Assembly: GCF_001427635.1 (NCBI RefSeq)
Contig: NZ_LMHA01000001.1
Span: 212,017 to 276,016 of the forward strand
Length of the DNA stretch: 64,000 nt
Direction of reading: 5' to 3'
From: Pseudoxanthomonas sp. Root65
Lineage (GTDB): Bacteria > Pseudomonadota > Gammaproteobacteria > Xanthomonadales > Xanthomonadaceae
Positions 60,302 to 64,000 of this stretch are shown in pieces. Position 1 is the first letter of the stretch; each line of letters begins with the position of its first letter. Under the pieces are notes generated by a model, which was given only the letters and a program-made list of their open reading frames with translations, made no database searches and was not told where the DNA came from. Made by a program: the position numbers and the translations under genes.

Positions 60302-61387
60302 TCAGTCCAGCCGCTTGCGGAACCGCAGGATTGCCGCCGTCATCATCACCGCGGTGAAGGCCAGCAATGCCAGCACGTCCGCCCACAGCTCCCACAGACC
60401 GGCGCCACGCAGCATCACGCCGCGGATCAGGCGCAGGAAGTGCGTCAGCGGCAGCGCTTCGGCAATCCATTGCACCGCCTTCGGCATGCCGGCGAACGGG
60501 AACATGAAGCCGGACAGCAGGATCGACGGCAGGAAGATGAAGAACGTCATCTGCATGGCCTGGAACTGCGACTGCGCGCGGGTGGAGATCAGCAGGCCCA
60601 GCGTCAGGTTGGCCACGATCAGCAGGCAGGCGGCGATGTAGACATGCAGCAGACTGCCACCCAGCGGCACCTGGAACAGCCATGTGCCCAGCGCCAGCAC
60701 CACCGTCGTCTGCACCAAGCCGATGGCCACGTACGGCAACACCTTGCCGATCATCAGTTCGGCGCTGCTGACCGGCGTGGCGATCAGCAGCTCCATGTTG
60801 CCGCGCTCGCGCTCGCGCACGATGGCCACTGCGGTGAACAGCACCATGGTCATGGTCAGGATCACCCCGATCAGCCCGGGCACGATGTTCACCGCCGAGC
60901 GTCGCTGCGGGTTGTAAAAGCCGACCACGCTGATCGCGCGCGTCGCCAGCGGACCACTGCTGCCGTCCAGCGGCATCTGCGCAAGCTGGGCGGCAGCGCT
61001 CTGCACGGCGTTGTCGCTGCCGTCCACGAAGATCTGCACGGCCTCTCGACCTTCCGCGCGACGGCGTTCGTAGTCCGGCGGAATGACGATGCCGATGCTG
61101 ATTTCGCCGCGGCGCATCGCATCCACCAGTTCCTGAGGCGTGGCCGCCTCCCGCGTCGGCGCGACCACGCCGGTGGCGACGATGTCCGCCACCAGCGCGC
61201 GCGACACCGAGGTGCGGGCCTGGTCGGCGATGCCTGCTGACAGGTCGCGCAGGTTGGTGTTGATCGCGTAGCCGAACAGCAGCAGTTGCATCACCGGGAT
61301 GCCGACGATCATCGCCAGGGTGATGCGGTCGCGACGCATCTGGCGGACCTCCTTCACCATCACGGCCATCAGGCGGCGCAGGTTCAT
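60302..61387 (-). CDS. ABC-2 type transporter permease (YbhR/YbhS-like)
   Basis: A 361-residue inner-membrane permease. One N-terminal membrane segment, a large periplasmic loop (about residues 45-170), then five C-terminal segments, the ABC-2 layout. Shared blocks are KEVRQMRRDRITLAMIVGIP and RERERGNMELLIATPVSSAE. It works with the ATPase whose stop overlaps its ATG by 4 nt. E. coli systems of this type (YbhFSR) use two permeases; only one is present here. Confidence 0.94.
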   Translation of the reverse strand: MNLRRLMAVMVKEVRQMRRDRITLAMIVGIPVMQLLLFGYAINTNLRDLSAGIADQARTSVSRALVADIVATGVVAPTREAATPQELVDAMRRGEISIGIVIPPDYERRRAEGREAVQIFVDGSDNAVQSAAAQLAQMPLDGSSGPLATRAISVVGFYNPQRRSAVNIVPGLIGVILTMTMVLFTAVAIVRERERGNMELLIATPVSSAELMIGKVLPYVAIGLVQTTVVLALGTWLFQVPLGGSLLHVYIAACLLIVANLTLGLLISTRAQSQFQAMQMTFFIFLPSILLSGFMFPFAGMPKAVQWIAEALPLTHFLRLIRGVMLRGAGLWELWADVLALLAFTAVMMTAAILRFRKRLD

Positions 61388-62337
61388 GCGGCCTCCTCGC
61401 GCGCCGGCTGGCCGCGCGTGGCGGAGACAAAGACGTCCTCCAGGTTGGCCTGTGACGCCGACACACCCGCTTCGATGCCTGCGCTCAGCAGGCCCTGCGC
61501 GATGTGCGCGGCGGCATCGCCGTTCTCGGCCACCAGCACACGCAGCACGTTGCCGATCTGGGCCACGCTGATCACACCCGGCAGGCCGATCAGCACCTTC
61601 TGTGCCTGGCGTGGCTGTGCGGCCTCGACGACCAGCGTGCGCCCGGCCAGCTCGCCGGTCAGTGCCTCCGGTGTGCCGTCCGCGACCAGCACGCCGCGGT
61701 CGAGGATGGCGATGCGGTGGCAGCGCTCGGCTTCGTCCATGTAATGCGTGGACACCAGCAGCGTGGTGCCTGCATCAGCCAGCTCGAACAGCTTCTCCCA
61801 GAAGTCGCGGCGCGACTCCGGATCGACCGCGCTGGTGGGTTCGTCCAGGAACAGCAGTTCCGGTTCGTGGATCACCGCGCCCGCCAGTGCAAGGCGCTGC
61901 TTCTGTCCGCCGCTCATCGTGCCTGCGAGTTGCTTCTGCCGGTCCTGGAAGTGGTACTGCTCGACCAGCGCGTCGATCCGACGCCGCGCCTGCGCGCGCG
62001 GGATGTCCTGCACCGCGGCGAGAAACTCGAGGTTCTCGCGCACCGTCAGGTCCTCGAACAGCGAGAACTTCTGCGTCATGTAGCCGATGCGGGTGCGCAG
62101 CGGGTCGGCCTGCTCGGGAATGCGCAAGCCCAGCACCTCGATGTCGCCGGCGCTCGGGGTCAGCAGGCCGCACAGCATGCGAATGGTGGTGGACTTGCCG
62201 GAACCGTTCGGACCAAGGAAGCCGTAGACATTGCGTCGCGGCACGTCGAGATCGACTTCGTTCACCGCCACCAGTGCACCGAAGCGCTTGGTCAGTCCAC
62301 GGACGCGGATCGCGAGGCTCCCGTCACTGGTCGCCAT
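61384..62337 (-). CDS. ABC transporter ATP-binding protein (YbhF-like)
   Basis: A 317-residue ATPase. Walker A GPNGSGKST, Q-loop region, signature MSGGQKQRLALAGA, Walker B ELLFLDEPTSAVDP and H-loop LVSTHYMDEAE are all present, followed by a C-terminal DUF4162-like extension. It is a single ATPase domain, whereas E. coli YbhF has two. Start at MATSDGSL, overlapping the HlyD gene by 14 nt. Confidence 0.94.
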   Translation of the reverse strand: MATSDGSLAIRVRGLTKRFGALVAVNEVDLDVPRRNVYGFLGPNGSGKSTTIRMLCGLLTPSAGDIEVLGLRIPEQADPLRTRIGYMTQKFSLFEDLTVRENLEFLAAVQDIPRAQARRRIDALVEQYHFQDRQKQLAGTMSGGQKQRLALAGAVIHEPELLFLDEPTSAVDPESRRDFWEKLFELADAGTTLLVSTHYMDEAERCHRIAILDRGVLVADGTPEALTGELAGRTLVVEAAQPRQAQKVLIGLPGVISVAQIGNVLRVLVAENGDAAAHIAQGLLSAGIEAGVSASQANLEDVFVSATRGQPAREEAA

Positions 62338-63283
62338 CGGACACCACCTGCACTGGCGCACCGACCGGCAGGTCGGCCGCCTCCTTGCCCAGGCTGATTT
62401 CGGCCAGGTAGCTGAGCCGTGCCGCGTCCTGCCCGGTCAGCGCGAAGTACGGCGTGAAGCTCGGTTCGCTGCGGACCATCCGCACGCGGCCTGCGTATGC
62501 CTTGTCCTGTCCATCCAGACGCACCTGCACGCTGTCGCCGACCTTCAGGGTGTTGCGCTGTGCCTGCGGCAGGTAGACCCGCGCATACGGCGCGTCGCCG
62601 ACCAGCATCACCGCCAGCGGCGCGCCGACCGGCGCTTGGTCGCCCAGCTTGTACGGCAGGCTGTCGATGCGGCCCGCGCGCGGCGCCACCACATTCAGCT
62701 TGTCCAGCGTGACGGCCTGTACGGCGGCCTGCGCTTCGGCGGACACGACGGCAGCAGCGCCCTGCGCGACCTGCTCGACGCGCGTGCCGCGCTCCAGTTC
62801 CAGCAGCGCCGCCTGCGCCTGCCGCACCTGCGCCTGCGCGCTCTGCGATGCCGCGCGTGCGCGATCGACCTCGGACGCGGCGACAAGCTGCTGCCGTCCC
62901 AACGGCTGCAGGCGCGCGTAGTACGCGTCGGCATCGCGGGCCTGCGCCTGCGCCGCGGCCAAGCTGGCGCGCGCCTGCGCGATGTCTTCGCCGCGTGGGC
63001 CGGCACGCAGTTCCGCCAGCGCTTCCCGGCTCTGCGTGGCCTGCGCCTGCGCTGCCGCCAGCTGCGATTGCGTGCGCGCCAGTTCCAGTTGCAGCAACGG
63101 CGCACCGGCGGCCACCTGCTGACCCTCGCGGACGTCGATGCGCACGATCTTCTCGGCGACCGGCGACGGCAGCGTCACCCGGTCCCATTCCAGCGTGCCC
63201 AGCGCGCGTGGCGCATCGGCCTTGCAGCCGGTCAGCAGGATCAGCGCGACCGCCAGATTCGCGCGGGGCAGTTCACTTCGCAT
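62324..63283 (-). CDS. HlyD-family membrane fusion lipoprotein (YbhG-like)
   Basis: A 319-residue periplasmic adaptor with N-terminal lipobox ILLTGC (Cys about 20). The biotinyl/lipoyl-like domain halves (IVRIDVREGQQVAAGAPLLQ and VAPRAGRIDSLPYKLGDQAP) flank a long alanine/glutamine-rich coiled coil (about 75-190), followed by a beta-barrel domain. It would bridge the ABC permease to an outer-membrane channel encoded elsewhere. It overlaps the TetR gene by 11 nt. Confidence 0.94.
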   Translation of the reverse strand: MRSELPRANLAVALILLTGCKADAPRALGTLEWDRVTLPSPVAEKIVRIDVREGQQVAAGAPLLQLELARTQSQLAAAQAQATQSREALAELRAGPRGEDIAQARASLAAAQAQARDADAYYARLQPLGRQQLVAASEVDRARAASQSAQAQVRQAQAALLELERGTRVEQVAQGAAAVVSAEAQAAVQAVTLDKLNVVAPRAGRIDSLPYKLGDQAPVGAPLAVMLVGDAPYARVYLPQAQRNTLKVGDSVQVRLDGQDKAYAGRVRMVRSEPSFTPYFALTGQDAARLSYLAEISLGKEAADLPVGAPVQVVSDGDQ

Positions 63284-63980
63284 GGTCCAGCTCCAGTCCG
63301 CGGTCCAGCAGCACCAGCGTGTGCCGGCGCAGGTCGTTGAAGTCGATGTCGTTCGCGCCGAACAGCTGGCGCCAGATCGGCGCGCTCGCCATCGGAAACA
63401 TGGTCAGCCCGATCAGCGACACCATCAGCAGGCGCGGGTCCAGGTCCGGGTTGAGCTGCCCAGCCTGCTGCGCGGCAGCGAACCGACCCGCCATCATCTT
63501 CGGCAGCATCGGGCCGACCTGGTGGATCATCGTGTCGCGCAATGCGCCGCCCTCGCAGAGGATCTCGCGCACCCACAGCGTGGGCAGCCACGGATGCCGG
63601 GCGACCACGCCGCCGATGCCATGCACGAAACCCGCCACCAGCGCGGCCACGTCGCCCTCACCGGTCTGCATCACTGGCTCGCGCATCTGCGCCACCACCG
63701 GCAGCAGTCGCTCGGCCACCACCGCCTGCTGCAGCTGCGCCTTGTCGCCGAAGTAGTAGTGCACCAGTGCCGGCGTCACGTTGGCTTCGCTGGCGATGTC
63801 GCGCAGCGAACTGCCGGCGATGCCCTTCCTGACGAAGCAGTCCAGGGCGGCGTCGAGCAGCGTGGCGCGGAGATCGGCCGACTCGGCGGTGGGTCGCCGG
63901 CCGCGGGCGCGCTTGCGCGGGGGAGTGGACGCCGATTTCTTGGCGGGCGCTTCGGTCGAAAGGGGTCTGGAGGTCTTCAT
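63273..63980 (-). CDS. TetR/AcrR-family regulator (CecR-like)
   Basis: A 235-residue repressor. A basic N-terminal tail precedes the TetR helix-turn-helix (LLDAALDCFVRKGIAGSSLR, then DIASEANVTPALVHYYFGDK) and a helical ligand domain. First gene of the TetR-HlyD-ATPase-permease operon, the same layout as E. coli cecR-ybhGFSR, so it probably represses its own operon and responds to an exported compound. The 20 nt before the ATG are very A/T-rich; the promoter runs off the window. Confidence 0.92.
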   Translation of the reverse strand: MKTSRPLSTEAPAKKSASTPPRKRARGRRPTAESADLRATLLDAALDCFVRKGIAGSSLRDIASEANVTPALVHYYFGDKAQLQQAVVAERLLPVVAQMREPVMQTGEGDVAALVAGFVHGIGGVVARHPWLPTLWVREILCEGGALRDTMIHQVGPMLPKMMAGRFAAAQQAGQLNPDLDPRLLMVSLIGLTMFPMASAPIWRQLFGANDIDFNDLRRHTLVLLDRGLELDHAK

Positions 63981-64000
63981 AGAATCATTTAATTTATTAC

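Overview
The window is a GC-rich chromosomal segment of a gammaproteobacterium of the Xanthomonadaceae/Lysobacteraceae group. Pseudoxanthomonas, Stenotrophomonas, Xanthomonas and Lysobacter are all plausible; I cannot fix the genus. This rests on high GC, on protein flavour, on the order thrS-infC-rpmI-rplT-pheS-pheT-ihfA-merR, on a minor-pilin operon fimU-pilV-pilW-pilX-pilY1-pilE, on an Oar-like TonB-dependent receptor, and on several families of short palindromic intergenic repeats typical of these genomes. I see no prophage, transposase, CRISPR array, rRNA operon or recognisable defence island. It is mostly housekeeping chromosome with a few accessory patches.

Layout. 0-7 kb: a lipoprotein, coaD and rsmD (minus), htpG, an orphan flagellar-rod-like small protein, then ftsY, mutY and yggX. 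7-11 kb: small lipoproteins and hypotheticals around tRNA-Phe, an S4-type pseudouridine synthase and an exported RidA-like protein. 11-16.5 kb: an esterase, then a sugar-use unit (family 3 glycosidase plus FucP-type sugar permease) with a LacI-type operator lying on the promoter. 16.6-23.5 kb: LEA2-like lipoprotein, acyl-CoA dehydrogenase, HNH nuclease, dxs, TraB/GumN protein, cupin, tRNA-Pro. 23.6-31.4 kb: the translation cluster merR/ihfA/pheT/pheS/rplT/rpmI/infC/thrS, all minus. infC starts with ATC, and rpmI-rplT has its own promoter and a long leader.

31.7-43.7 kb: tRNA-Val, uvrB, a FimT-type pseudopilin, tRNA-Asn, the minor pilin/PilY1 operon, a FimS/AlgZ-like histidine kinase divergent from it, and ppnN. 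43.8-54.3 kb: Oar-like receptor, marC, an SDR, grxD, sodB, purE-purK, a Trm112-like protein, nadC, a DUF3301 protein, sspA-sspB. 54.5-64 kb: petABC (bc1 complex), a lytic transglycosylase, miaB, an NTF2-like protein, and a TetR-HlyD-ABC ATPase-ABC permease efflux operon running off the right end.

The most interesting part is 34-42 kb. A FimT with the GRxR DNA-binding signature, the translationally coupled minor-pilin operon with a compositionally mosaic pilY1, and a FimS-like kinase of the type that controls the same operon in Pseudomonas aeruginosa sit side by side. Together they suggest a compact, locally regulated type IV pilus tip / DNA-uptake module.
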